The notes under the pieces: model-generated
The model's input: the letters and a program-made list of their open reading frames with translations, nothing else
Told to the model about the DNA's origin: nothing
Databases searched by the model: none
Program-made: the position numbers and the translations under genes
Assembly (NCBI RefSeq): GCF_021343995.1
Contig: NZ_JAJTTE010000047.1
Location: 1-60,250 of the forward strand
Reading direction: 5' to 3'
Source of the DNA: Pseudonocardia terrae
GTDB taxonomy: Bacteria > Actinomycetota > Actinomycetes > Mycobacteriales > Pseudonocardiaceae
Length of the DNA stretch: 60,250 bases
In this document: piece by piece, positions 50,311 to 58,066 of the stretch
Position numbering within the stretch: position 1 is the first letter of the stretch
Layout of the letters: each line of letters opens with the position of its first letter

Positions 50311-51526
50311 CGCTGCCGGCGGTCTCCCGCCGGCGCGTGGCGCCCGCGCTGGCCCGGCGGGCCCGCTCGACGACCTGGCCGATGACGTCGACGACCGCGG
50401 CGACGTCGGCCTCGGTGGTGGTGTGGCCCATGGAGAACCGCAGCGACCCGCGGGCCACCGCCTCGCTCGCGCCCATGGCCAGCAGCACGTGGCTGGGCTG
50501 GGCCACCCCGGAGGTGCACGCCGAGCCGGTGGAGCACTCGATGCCGTGCGCGTCGAGCAGCATGAGCAGGCTGTCGCCCTCGCAGCCGGGGAAGCTGAGG
50601 TGCGCGTTGCCCGGCAGGCGCGAGGGGCCGCCGTCGATCACCGCCGTGCCCGGGTCGCCGTTGAGCGTGGCGTCGGGGACGATCGCGCGGATCCTGCTCA
50701 CCAGCTCGTCCCGCAGCCCGGTGAGCACGGCGGCGCGGCGCGGGGCGTCGGCGACCGCCTTCTGCACCGCGGTGGCCAGGCCGAGGACGGCGGGGGTGTC
50801 GAGCGTGCCGGAGCGGACGTCGCGCTCCTGGCCGCCGCCGTGCAGCAGCGGCACCATCCCGACCTCGCGGCCGAGCAGCAGCGCGCCGGCGCCGTAGGGA
50901 CCGCCGAGCTTGTGTCCGGTGAGGGTCAGCGCGTCGACCCCGCTGGCGGCGAAGTCGATGGGCAGGATCCCGACGGCCTGCACCGCGTCCGTGTGCATCG
51001 GGACGCCGTGCCCGTGCGCGACGGCAGCGAGCTCGCGGATCGGGTTGACCGTGCCGACCTCGTTGTTCGCCCACATCACCGAGACCAGCGCGGTGGCGTC
51101 GGGGGCCTCCTCGATCGCGGCGCGCAGCACCTCGGGCCGCACGCGGCCGCCGGCGTCGACGGGCAGGAGGACCAGCTCGGCGCCCTCGTGCTCGACGAGC
51201 CACTCCGCCGACTCGAGCACGGCGTGGTGCTCGATGGCCGAGACCAGCACCCGGGTCCGGCGGGGATCCGCGGCGCGCCGGGCCCAGAAGAGGCCCTTGA
51301 TCGCGAGGTTGTCGCTCTCGGTGCCGCCGGTGGTGAACACGACCTCCGACGGCCGGGCGCCGACCGCCCCCGCGATGCCCTCGCGGGACTCCTCGACCTC
51401 GCGCCGGGCCCGCCGGCCCGCGGAGTGCAGCGACGACGCGTTCCCGGTGCGGGCCATCGCCTCCGCCATCACGGCGACGGCCTCGGGCACCATCGGGGTG
51501 GTGGCCGCGTGGTCCAGGTACGTCAC
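50306..51526 (-). CDS. iscS: Cysteine desulfurase (NifS/IscS family)
   Basis: A 406-residue PLP enzyme that converts cysteine to alanine and enzyme-bound persulfide. N-terminus YLDHAATTPMVPEAV, PLP Lys in LTGHKLGGPYG (about residue 204), active-site Cys in CSTGSACTSG (about residue 328). The separation from mnmA is under 50 nt, and both are minus strand, so they are likely co-transcribed and form a tRNA thiolation pair, corresponding to Rv3025c-Rv3024c. GTG at 51526. Confidence 0.93.
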   Translation of the reverse strand: MTYLDHAATTPMVPEAVAVMAEAMARTGNASSLHSAGRRARREVEESREGIAGAVGARPSEVVFTTGGTESDNLAIKGLFWARRAADPRRTRVLVSAIEHHAVLESAEWLVEHEGAELVLLPVDAGGRVRPEVLRAAIEEAPDATALVSVMWANNEVGTVNPIRELAAVAHGHGVPMHTDAVQAVGILPIDFAASGVDALTLTGHKLGGPYGAGALLLGREVGMVPLLHGGGQERDVRSGTLDTPAVLGLATAVQKAVADAPRRAAVLTGLRDELVSRIRAIVPDATLNGDPGTAVIDGGPSRLPGNAHLSFPGCEGDSLLMLLDAHGIECSTGSACTSGVAQPSHVLLAMGASEAVARGSLRFSMGHTTTEADVAAVVDVIGQVVERARRASAGATRRRETAGSA

Positions 51527-51637
51527 GGCCGGGACCCCGCTCGGCGTCGGGCTCCCGTGGCGGGCGCGGTCTCCTGGTCGCTCATCGCCGTTCAGGGTAG
51601 ACGCCGGACCGCGGTCCGGCCCTCCCGCGGGTGGGTT

Positions 51638-52642
51638 CTACGCGGCCGCGACCGCGCGTTCGGCCCGGGCGGCGAGGGTGCGGCGGTCCCCCTCGGGCGG
51701 CAGCACGGGCAGCAGGGTGAGCGTGCAGTCCAGGCGTTCCAGCCGCAGGACCCGCAGCAGCGAGGCCCAGAGGGTCTCGTCGCCCACGAAGGCACCGGCG
51801 GTGGTGGGCCGTCCGTCGGGCAGCGTGAGGTCGATGCGGACGGGCCGGACCGGGCGGCCGGCGTCGAGCGCGGCCTGGAACGGGGCCCGCCGGAACGGGC
51901 CCGACGCCGAGCCGCACCAGGTCGTGCCCTCGGGGAAGACGCCGACAACGGCGCCGCCGCGCAGGGCTCCGGCCGTGCCCGCGACGACGGCGGGGAGCCC
52001 GCGCAGGCCGGCCCGGTCGACGAACAGGGCTCCGGTGCGGCGGGCGATCGGGCCGATCAACGGCCAGTCGGCCACCTCGCGCTTCGCGATCATCCGGACC
52101 GGGGCGACCGCGCCGAGCGCCACGACGTCGATCCACGACAGGTGGTTGGCGACGACGAGCACCCCGCCCTCTCCGTAGCTGGTGCCGCAGACCCGAAGGC
52201 GGACGCCGGCGGCGCGCAGCACGGCCCGGAACAGCCGTGGGTTCGGGCCGGCGAGGAGGACCGGCAGGGCGACGAGCAGGAGGGCGACCAGCGCGGTGAG
52301 CCGGCGCGCGACGCGGAGGGCGGCCCTCGGATCGGCACGGCGACCGGCGGCGGGGAGGCAGTCGAGGCCGCAGGGCGAGCAGGGTGCCCAGGCCGGTCGG
52401 TCCGCGGCGGGCGGAAGGCCGGGGTGGGTGGGGGGAAGGGTGCGGAGGGCGGCGGGCGGGAGGCTGGCCCCGCCGGCCGGGAGGTGCTCCGGGAACCGGG
52501 GCGTCGCGCGCCGGAGGCGCAGCGCTGTGGTCAGCGAGTCCGCGAGCGGCGTGGTGCGGCGCGCGGGCTGCTCGCGCACTGGTAGGCGCGCGGTCCGGTC
52601 GCTCATTGCTCGCCCGGGTAGGCGCGCGGTCCGCTCGGTCAC
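51638..52642 (-). CDS. 1-acyl-sn-glycerol-3-phosphate acyltransferase-like (PlsC family)
   Basis: A 334-residue membrane acyltransferase. The HX4D motif is NHLSWID (about residue 167) and the second motif is FPEGTTWCG (about 240), with a hydrophobic segment VALLLVALPVLLAGP before them. The N-terminal 90 residues are nonconserved; residues 2-22 show a tandem duplication (TERTARLPGRA, then SDRTARLPVRE), seen also in the DNA. GTG at 52642 overlaps the GNAT stop as GTGA; ATG at 52606 is an alternative. Corresponds to Rv3026c. Confidence 0.87.
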   Translation of the reverse strand: MTERTARLPGRAMSDRTARLPVREQPARRTTPLADSLTTALRLRRATPRFPEHLPAGGASLPPAALRTLPPTHPGLPPAADRPAWAPCSPCGLDCLPAAGRRADPRAALRVARRLTALVALLLVALPVLLAGPNPRLFRAVLRAAGVRLRVCGTSYGEGGVLVVANHLSWIDVVALGAVAPVRMIAKREVADWPLIGPIARRTGALFVDRAGLRGLPAVVAGTAGALRGGAVVGVFPEGTTWCGSASGPFRRAPFQAALDAGRPVRPVRIDLTLPDGRPTTAGAFVGDETLWASLLRVLRLERLDCTLTLLPVLPPEGDRRTLAARAERAVAAA

Positions 52643-53400
52643 TGTTCGCCCAGGAAGAAGCGGAGGTAGCGCTGGTCGGCGTGCTCGAGGCCGAGGAGGA
52701 CGAGGAAGTCGGCGCAGCCGAAGGCCGGGTCGTGGGCCGGCTCCCCGCAGACCCAGGCGCCCAGCCGCAGGTAGCCGCGCAGCAGCGGCGGCAGTGCCGT
52801 CCGGCGGTGCCGGGTGGCGGCCGCGGCGTCCCACGGCTGGTGCGGCGTCACGCGGTACTCGGCCGGCGAGAGGTGCGAGGCGAAGGCGGTGTCGCGGACC
52901 CCGGCGGCCAGCGCCCCGCCGTCGGCGAGCGGGACGCTCGCGCAGCCGGTCAGCCAGCGGTTGCCGGTGAGCAGCATGTACCGGGCGATCCCGGCCCACA
53001 CCAACCCGACGACGCCCCCCGCGCGATGGTCCGGGTGCACGCAGGAGCGCCCGGTCTCGACCAGCTCCGACCGGATGGGGTCGAGGGCGGTGAGATCGAA
53101 CTCTCCGTCGGAGTACAGGCCCCCCGCGGCACGCGCCCGGCGCGGCGGCAGCATCCGGTAGGTCCCGACGACCTCGCCGGTCGCGTCCTCCCGCACCACG
53201 AGGTGGTCGCAGAGCTCGTCGAACCGGTCGGCGTCGAGGCCGGGACGCAGGCTGTCGAGCCGCGCGCCGAGCTCCCCGGCGAACACCCGGTGGCGGAGCC
53301 GCTGGGCGGCCTCGACGTCCGCGGAGTCTGTGGTCAGCAGCAGCGAGTAGCGCGTGGCCGCCGCCTCGGGCGTCCGGACCAGAACCTGGGATGAGGTCAC
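52639..53400 (-). CDS. GNAT acyltransferase (OlsB / autoinducer-synthase fold)
   Basis: A 253-residue N-acyltransferase of the family that includes ornithine acyl-ACP N-acyltransferases. Diagnostic stretches are AQRLRHRVFAGELGARLDSL near residue 30, DELCDHLVVREDATGEVVGT, YRMLPPRRAR, and SELVETGRSCVHPDHRAGGV with the Arg/Cys/His region. The neighbour encodes a PlsC-type O-acyltransferase, as olsB-olsA in ornithine-lipid synthesis; the activity here is inference. GTG at 53400 fits the alignment better than the longer frame. Confidence 0.8.
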   Translation of the reverse strand: MTSSQVLVRTPEAAATRYSLLLTTDSADVEAAQRLRHRVFAGELGARLDSLRPGLDADRFDELCDHLVVREDATGEVVGTYRMLPPRRARAAGGLYSDGEFDLTALDPIRSELVETGRSCVHPDHRAGGVVGLVWAGIARYMLLTGNRWLTGCASVPLADGGALAAGVRDTAFASHLSPAEYRVTPHQPWDAAAATRHRRTALPPLLRGYLRLGAWVCGEPAHDPAFGCADFLVLLGLEHADQRYLRFFLGEQ

Positions 53401-53523
53401 GGGTGCTTGGTATCGGCCGGGTCCGAACACGCACGCCACCGGCGGCGTCTCGCGCGTGAAGGCCCGGTGAACCTCGGCGCGCCGCCACTCCGACGGGTGA
53501 GCCGGCTGGGCGACGGCGACCAT

Positions 53524-53921
53524 GATCGGGGTTCACGAGTGGGAAGGGGTGGTGCGGGCCGCCGAGACCGCACCGAGCCGCCGATCTTGAGGTGGCAAGA
53601 GCTGGTGCAGCGGCGCTCGGCTGCAACGGCGGCGGTCGAACAGGAGGTCGGCGCAGCAACTGGAGGCGGCACGACAAGCTCGACCCGGCCTGATGATCGC
53701 CGTTCGGGTGCGGCGGTGGCACTGCCCAGCACCCTCAGCGCACCGAGCCGCCGGTCTTGGGCGAGACCTGGTGCAGCGACGTTCGGCTGCCTCAAGCGGC
53801 GATTGACAAGCCGGCGGCGCAGAACTCGGAGACGCTACGACGAGCCCGGCCCGCCTCATGATCGTCGTTCGAGTGCGGCAGGGGCGGCGCGAGGCGCCTT
53901 GACCGCACCGTGTCGCCGATC
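53524..53921. repeat. Array C: three copies of a 62-63-bp GATC-bounded dyad, unrelated in sequence to arrays A and B
   Basis: Copies lie at 53524-53586, 53695-53756 (right end GGTC) and 53860-53921. Their consensus begins GATCGNCGTTCG and ends ACCGCACCGAGCCGCCGATC. In copy 3 the GTGCGG and CCGCAC arms and the outer GATC tetramers are centred on the same axis (31.5), as in arrays A and B. The intervening 103-108 bp are also partly conserved (GGTGCAGCGNCGTTCGGCTG-type). The array sits between the etfA end and the GNAT gene start. Confidence 0.8.
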
Positions 53922-53959
53922 TTGGGCCAAGCCCTCCAGCTGAGTTCGGCCGAAACGCG

Positions 53960-53996
53960 GCGGCCCCGCCCCCGGGAGTGAGGGGGACGGGGCCGC
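53960..53996 (-). terminator. Terminator hairpin after etfA
   Basis: GCGGCCCCG (53960-53968) pairs with CGGGGCCGC (53988-53996), with an extra CCCCC/GGGGG inner stem. It ends 17 nt before the etfA stop codon. No T-tract. Confidence 0.75.
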
Positions 53997-54013
53997 ACGC
54001 AACCCTGCGCAGG

Positions 54014-54973
54014 TCAGCTCTTGCGCTTGGTGACTTCCTCCTGCAGCTGGGGCGCGACCTTGAACAGGTCGCCCACCACGCCGAAGTCGGCGATCTCGAA
54101 GATCGGGGCCTCGGGGTCCTTGTTGACCGCGATGATCGTCTTCGAGGTCTGCATGCCCGCCCGGTGCTGGATCGCACCGGAGATGCCCAGCGCGATGTAG
54201 AGCTGCGGCGACACGGTCTTGCCGGTCTGCCCGACCTGGAACTGGTGCGGGTAGAACCCCGAGTCCACCGCCGCCCGCGAGGCGCCCACGGCGGCGCCGA
54301 GCGAGTCGGCCAGACCCTCGACCACGGAGAACTGCTCCGCCGACCCGACACCACGACCACCGGAGACGATGACCGAGGCCTCGGTCAGCTCCGGGCGGTC
54401 GCCGCCGGTGACCGGCTCCCGCGACTGCACCGTCGCCGACCGACCGGACGCGGCCGGGACCTCGACACTCTCCTCGGCCCCGGCGCCGTCGGCCGCCTCG
54501 ACCTCGACCGAGCCCGGGCGCAGCGTGATCACCGGGTGCGCGGTGTTGGCCTTGGCCTCGGCGATGAACGCCCCACCGAACACCGAGTGCGTCGCCCCCG
54601 CCCCACCATCGACAGCGGACACCCCGACGACGTCGCCGAGCAGCGCCGAGTTCGTCCGCACCGCCAGGCGCCCGGCGATCTCCTTGCCGTCGGCGGACAC
54701 GCCGATCAGCACCGCGGCCGGGTCCTTGGACTCGACCAGCGAGGCCAGCACCGACACCTGCGGGGTCAGGAAGTCCGACGAGTCGGTCTCCGCCACGTAG
54801 ATCTTCGCCGCGCCGTGGGCCTTGAGCCCCTCGGACAGCTTGCCGCCCGACCCGGCCGGGCCGACGACGACCGCGGACGGCTCGCCCAGCGCGCGGGCGG
54901 CGGTCAGCAGCTCGAACGTGCTCTTCTTGATCTCCCCGTCGAGATGGTCGACGAGGACCAGAACCTCAGCCAT
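54014..54973 (-). CDS. etfA: Electron transfer flavoprotein alpha subunit
   Basis: A 319-residue FAD-binding subunit (FixB type) that accepts electrons from acyl-CoA dehydrogenases. The FAD signature is in the C-terminal half: VGQTGKTVSPQLYIALGISG, with AIQHRAGMQTSK and AVNKDPEAPIFEIADFGVVG. An N-terminal ETF beta-like domain precedes it. It follows etfB with a 34-nt gap and is terminated by a hairpin. Corresponds to Rv3028c (fixB). Confidence 0.96.
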   Translation of the reverse strand: MAEVLVLVDHLDGEIKKSTFELLTAARALGEPSAVVVGPAGSGGKLSEGLKAHGAAKIYVAETDSSDFLTPQVSVLASLVESKDPAAVLIGVSADGKEIAGRLAVRTNSALLGDVVGVSAVDGGAGATHSVFGGAFIAEAKANTAHPVITLRPGSVEVEAADGAGAEESVEVPAASGRSATVQSREPVTGGDRPELTEASVIVSGGRGVGSAEQFSVVEGLADSLGAAVGASRAAVDSGFYPHQFQVGQTGKTVSPQLYIALGISGAIQHRAGMQTSKTIIAVNKDPEAPIFEIADFGVVGDLFKVAPQLQEEVTKRKS

Positions 54974-55007
54974 GTTCCTCTATCTCCTCAGATCGCTACG
55001 GGTGGTC

Positions 55008-55793
55008 TCAGATGAGCTTCTGGCCGACCAGGAACGCGGCGATCTTCTGGCCGCCGTCGCCCTCGTCCTCGACCTTCTCGCCGCCGGACTTCGGGGGCTT
55101 GGGCTGCGAGGAGGTCACCGTGGACAGCGCGGTGGCCAGCCCGACCTCGGAGGCGTCGATCCCCGCATCCGCGAGCGTGAGCGTGGTGACCGGCTTCTTC
55201 TTCGCCGCCATGATCCCCTTGAACGAGGGGTAGCGCGGCTCGTTGATCTTCTCGTTCACCGAGACCACGGCCGGCAGCTCGGCGCTCAGCACCGTGACGC
55301 CGTCGTCGGTCTCCCGCCGCACGGTGACCGTCGAGCCCTCCACGGTCAGCTCACGCCCGTGGGTCAGCGCGGGCAGCCCGAGCACGTCGGCGATCATCGC
55401 CGGGACCGCGCCGGTGCGGCCGTCCGAGGCCTCGTTGCCGGCGAGGATCAGGTCGACCTCGCCCAGGGTGCCGATCACCTTGGCCAGCGCCCTGGTGGTC
55501 TGCACCGCGCACGAGCCGTGCAGCGCCTCGTCCGACAGGTGCACCGCCTTGTCCGCACCCATCGACAGCGCCTTGCGGATCGCGTCCGTGGCCCGGTCCG
55601 GGCCCATGGCCACGACGGTCACCTCGGACCCGTCGTTGGCCTCCTTGAGCTGCAGCGCGGACTCCACCGCACGCTCGTCGATCTCGTCCAGCACCGCGTC
55701 CGTGGCGTCCCGGTCCAGGGTGTGGTCGCCCGAGGACAGTTTCCGCTCGGAGTAGGTGTCCGGCACCTGCTTGACCAGCACGACGATGTTCAT
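55008..55793 (-). CDS. etfB: Electron transfer flavoprotein beta subunit
   Basis: A 261-residue AMP-binding partner of EtfA. The N-terminus MNIVVLVKQVPDTYSERKLS is typical, with ILAGNEASDGRTGAVPAM and the ETF-beta signature VNEKINEPRYPSFKGIMAAK near residue 190. It is the first gene of the etfBA operon; the promoter should lie in the long upstream intergenic region. Corresponds to Rv3029c (fixA). Confidence 0.96.
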   Translation of the reverse strand: MNIVVLVKQVPDTYSERKLSSGDHTLDRDATDAVLDEIDERAVESALQLKEANDGSEVTVVAMGPDRATDAIRKALSMGADKAVHLSDEALHGSCAVQTTRALAKVIGTLGEVDLILAGNEASDGRTGAVPAMIADVLGLPALTHGRELTVEGSTVTVRRETDDGVTVLSAELPAVVSVNEKINEPRYPSFKGIMAAKKKPVTTLTLADAGIDASEVGLATALSTVTSSQPKPPKSGGEKVEDEGDGGQKIAAFLVGQKLI

Positions 55794-56270
55794 CGGACCT
55801 CTTCGACCTCCTGCCGGTTGCGCGGCGGCCGCCCCGCTCCTGCGAGGGGGCGCCGCGGCTACTCGCCTGCCAAACCTGCGTGCGAACCTAGCGTCGATCC
55901 CGGCGGGCTGCGCCGTCGCGACGCGGGCGGGTGACGCCGGGTTCTCCGGGTCCCGTCCGCGGCCGGCGCGACACCGCCCGGACCACCGGTCCGCCGGCCC
56001 CGCGCCGCCCGCCGGACCCCGTGGATCGGGGCCCGCAGGGGCCGCGGCATGCCGTCTGACCTGGGCCCGATTGTTACCGTGCGGTATCCGAACAGCAAAC
56101 GGCGCCCGGGGTGAGCCTGCTCACCAGACCCCTCACCAGCAGCGGCTCGACGCCCTCGGAGTGACATTCCCCGCGTCGGGGCACGGGGTTCGACGGCCCC
56201 GTCCGGAGGCCCACCGGCCCTAGGATCCCCGTGCCGGCCGGCTCCCGCGCCGGCGGACGGGGGTGCGCGC
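55794..56270. other. Long divergent intergenic region upstream of etfB
   Basis: 477 nt with no convincing gene. It must hold the etfBA promoter. No repeats of the three families above were seen, and no -10/-35 pair could be assigned confidently. Confidence 0.4.
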
Positions 56271-56585
56271 GTGCTGGTGACGGGCTTCGACGACCGCACG
56301 GGTCAGGGGTACGTCGTGCGGACGGGCTCCGACCTGGCCGCGGGTGACCGCGAGGCGGGCACCCGCGAGGTCACGCACGAGGGCGTGACCGTCCTGCTGA
56401 CCGACGGCCTCGCCCTGCTCCTCGACGACGCGCTGGCCCACCGTCCCGTCACCCGGCTCGGGTGGGGCGGGCCCGAGGTTCCCCTCACACTCGACGACCA
56501 CACGTTGCTGGCCTGGCTGAACGAGTGCGTCGGCGGCATCGTCACCGTGTCCGGCGACCCCGGCCCCGATCCCCGGACCGCCTGA
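56271..56585 (+). CDS. Small hypothetical protein
   Basis: A 104-residue frame from GTG 56271 with no family I recognise. It is acidic, with a plausible compact beta-rich N-terminus (LVTGFDDRTGQGYVVRTGSD) and LLLDDALAHRPV. Codon composition agrees with the neighbours. It ends 6 nt before the convergent Uma2 gene. The 5' end is uncertain. Confidence 0.5.
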   Translation: MLVTGFDDRTGQGYVVRTGSDLAAGDREAGTREVTHEGVTVLLTDGLALLLDDALAHRPVTRLGWGGPEVPLTLDDHTLLAWLNECVGGIVTVSGDPGPDPRTA

Positions 56586-56591
56586 CCCGGG

Positions 56592-57155
56592 TCAGCGGCG
56601 GGCGACGAGGGCGGCCAGGTCGATCTCTGCGGAGAAGGGCTCGTCGAGCCGCAGGACACCGCCGGGCGGAGCCGCTGCCACCTGCTCGTACCGGCCGGAA
56701 GCCAGCGCGAACACCGCAGCCGACGGCGCTGCGCCCAGTTCGACGCGCAGGTACGACGGGATGCCCGCCGCGGCGTAGAGCTGCGGCTTGAGCGCCCGAT
56801 GCGCGACGACCGCTCCCGGGCTCAGGATCTCGACGACGAGCGCGACGAGTGCGGCGTCGGCAATCGCCACGTCCAGGCCGGGCTCGGTCACGACCACGAG
56901 GTCGGGGATCAGGATGCGTCCCGACCCGACCCGCACGTTCACCGTCTCGAACACTTCGACCTGGCGCGGCGCCGCCTCGTCGAGCACCCGCCACAGCCGC
57001 GAGGCCACGCGCTGGTGCCCGTAGCCCGCGAACGGGCTCACGAGCAGCTCCCCGTCGAGCAGCTCGATGCGCCGGTCCTCCGGGAGCGCGAGGAAGTCCT
57101 CCTCCGTCCACGGGCCGGTGTGGTCGAGGATCCCGGCGAGCTCGGGGGTGGCCAT
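56592..57155 (-). CDS. Uma2-family restriction-endonuclease-like protein (DUF820)
   Basis: A 187-residue PD-(D/E)XK-fold protein. The core is visible: TEEDFLALPEDRRIELLDGE near residue 20, SGRILIPDLVVVTEPGLD near residue 77, VALVVEILSPG near 104 and the Lys-containing KPQLYAAAGIPSYLRVEL. The function is unknown; many copies occur in actinobacteria and cyanobacteria and are often acquired horizontally. ATG at 57155. Confidence 0.88.
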   Translation of the reverse strand: MATPELAGILDHTGPWTEEDFLALPEDRRIELLDGELLVSPFAGYGHQRVASRLWRVLDEAAPRQVEVFETVNVRVGSGRILIPDLVVVTEPGLDVAIADAALVALVVEILSPGAVVAHRALKPQLYAAAGIPSYLRVELGAAPSAAVFALASGRYEQVAAAPPGGVLRLDEPFSAEIDLAALVARR

Positions 57156-57319
57156 GGCGCGTCCTCCTCGGGATGCGTGGAACTCATGCTCGCACGGTCG
57201 CGGCCCGCCCCGACAGTTCCGCGCGCCGCCGCCGGGTTGTCCACAGGGCCCGGCGGCGGTGTGGCGCGACCCGCATGGTTTCGTCGTGGGGCCCGTCCGT
57301 CCCGACCGCCGGAGGCCTC

Positions 57320-58066
57320 GTGAGCACCTCCTCCCTCCCGTTGACCGGCGAGCGGACCGTGCCCGGGATCCCGGAGGAGAACTACTGGTTCCGCCGGCAC
57401 GAGGCGGTGTACGCCGCGCTCGCGGCGCAGTGCGGCGGCGCGACCGTGCTGGAGGCGGGCTGCGGCGAGGGCTACGGCGCGGATCTGCTCGCGGGCGTCG
57501 CCGACCGCGTCCTGGGACTGGACCACGACGCGCTCACCGCGGCGCACGTCGCGCGGCGCTACCCGCGCGTCGGGGTCGCGCGGGCCAACCTCGTCGCCCT
57601 GCCCGCCCCGGACTCCCGGTTCGACGCGGTGGTGTCGCTGCAGGTCGTCGAGCACCTGTGGGATCAGGGCCGGTTCCTGCGGGAGTGCCTGCGCGTGCTG
57701 CGGCCGGGCGGCCGGGCGATGGTGTCCACACCGAACCGGCTCACCTTCTCCCCCGGCCGCGACACCCCGCTCAACCCCTTCCACACCCGCGAGCTCGCCC
57801 CCGGCGAGCTCGCCGACCTGGTGCGCGAGGCCGGGTTCACCGACGTCGAGGTGTTCGGCCTGCACCACGGGCCGCGGCTGCGGGCGCTCGACCTGCGGCA
57901 CGGCGGCTCGCTCGTCGACGCCCAGGTGGCCGTCGCGCTCGCCGGCGGCGCCTGGCCCGCGGACCTGCTCGCGGACGTCGGGTCGGTGACCGTCGACGAC
58001 TTCCTCCTCACCCCGGACGACCTCGACGCGAGCCTCGACCTGCTGGTGACGGCGAGCCGCCCGTGA
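57320..58066 (+). CDS. SAM-dependent methyltransferase (Rv3030-like)
   Basis: A 248-residue class I methyltransferase. SAM motif I is VLEAGCGEGYGADLLA (about residue 43), acidic motif II VLGLDHD and motif IV DAVVSLQVVEHL (about 100), with LRPGGRAMVSTPNRL. Its counterpart Rv3030 is implicated in 6-O-methylglucose lipopolysaccharide synthesis beside a GH57 enzyme. GTG at 57320 has GGAGG six bases upstream. The stop overlaps the next start as GTGA. Confidence 0.9.
   Translation: MSTSSLPLTGERTVPGIPEENYWFRRHEAVYAALAAQCGGATVLEAGCGEGYGADLLAGVADRVLGLDHDALTAAHVARRYPRVGVARANLVALPAPDSRFDAVVSLQVVEHLWDQGRFLRECLRVLRPGGRAMVSTPNRLTFSPGRDTPLNPFHTRELAPGELADLVREAGFTDVEVFGLHHGPRLRALDLRHGGSLVDAQVAVALAGGAWPADLLADVGSVTVDDFLLTPDDLDASLDLLVTASRP

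Noticed and set aside
54014..55793. Nitrogen-fixation FixAB genes
   Set aside because: Beyond the etfB-etfA pair there is no fixC, fixX or nif gene; these are the housekeeping electron transfer flavoproteins of actinobacteria.
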